A DNA stretch of 5,227 nt from an uncultured Enterobacter sp. GTDB lineage: Bacteria; Pseudomonadota; Gammaproteobacteria; Enterobacterales; Enterobacteriaceae. The DNA lies in the NCBI GenBank assembly GCA_946477805.1, contig CAMKZP010000286.1:1-5227 (forward strand), read 5' to 3'. The position numbers were made by a program, and so were the translations under genes. The notes under the pieces are model-generated. The model searched no databases. It was not told the origin of the DNA and saw nothing but the letters and a program-made list of their open reading frames with translations. Positions 5,187 through 5,227 of the stretch are shown here, piece after piece (within the stretch, counting starts at the first letter, position 1; the number at the start of each line of letters is the position of its first letter).

Positions 5187-5222
5187 CAGTAATCTGGTCA
5201 TTTATTCAGGACCAGATTACTG
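5187..5222. repeat. Perfect 13-bp inverted repeat, 10-nt loop
   Basis: CAGTAATCTGGTC (5187-5199) and GACCAGATTACTG (5210-5222) are exact reverse complements around a 10-nt A/T-rich loop. Neither side shows an adjacent T run within the window, so it is not a textbook intrinsic terminator. It could end transcripts of the gene beyond the right edge (malS in E. coli), protect their 3' ends, or be part of a repeat or protein site that continues outside. The role is not known. Confidence 0.6.
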
Positions 5223-5227
5223 TATTC

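Overview
The window looks like chromosome of an enteric bacterium (Enterobacteriaceae, probably close to Enterobacter, Klebsiella or Lelliottia). The gene order, protein lengths and very high protein similarity (compared from memory) match the avtA-ysaA-yiaJ-yiaK-yiaL neighbourhood of Escherichia coli K-12. The main visible difference is that a major facilitator transporter follows yiaL, where E. coli carries the TRAP transporter yiaMNO. That arrangement resembles the Klebsiella yia operon.

Layout from left to right. Positions 1-709 (minus) hold the first 236 codons of an MFS anion:cation-symporter type transporter that runs off the left edge. Positions 754-1233 (minus) are yiaL, and 1244-2242 (minus) are yiaK, 10 nt apart, so yiaK-yiaL-transporter form one leftward operon. 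The 227-nt gap 2243-2469 is a dense divergent control region. It has a good sigma-70 promoter for yiaK, nested dyads over the -10 and start site that suit an IclR-family repressor, a perfect IHF consensus and a likely CRP site. Rightward from it run yiaJ (2470-3288), the IclR-type regulator, and ysaA (3292-3747), a 16-cysteine ferredoxin-like protein that starts 3 nt after yiaJ. avtA (3752-5008, minus) converges on ysaA with 4 nt between the stop codons. The last 219 nt hold a candidate avtA promoter with an NtrC-like palindrome, a stretch with no C on the plus strand, a degenerate C-rich hairpin repeat and a perfect 13-bp inverted repeat.

How the genes fit together: by family knowledge, YiaK reduces 2,3-diketo-L-gulonate, an ascorbate/plant sugar-acid breakdown product, with NADH. 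YiaL is a small cupin-like accessory protein. The MFS protein probably imports the substrate, and YiaJ (PlaR) represses the operon. CRP and IHF would add carbon-source control. YsaA is probably an electron-transfer subunit of unknown partner. AvtA makes valine and alanine by transamination and is metabolically separate.

I see no mobile element, CRISPR array, RNA gene or obviously new system. The points most worth a second look are in the two regulatory gaps (2289-2430 and 5046-5222).
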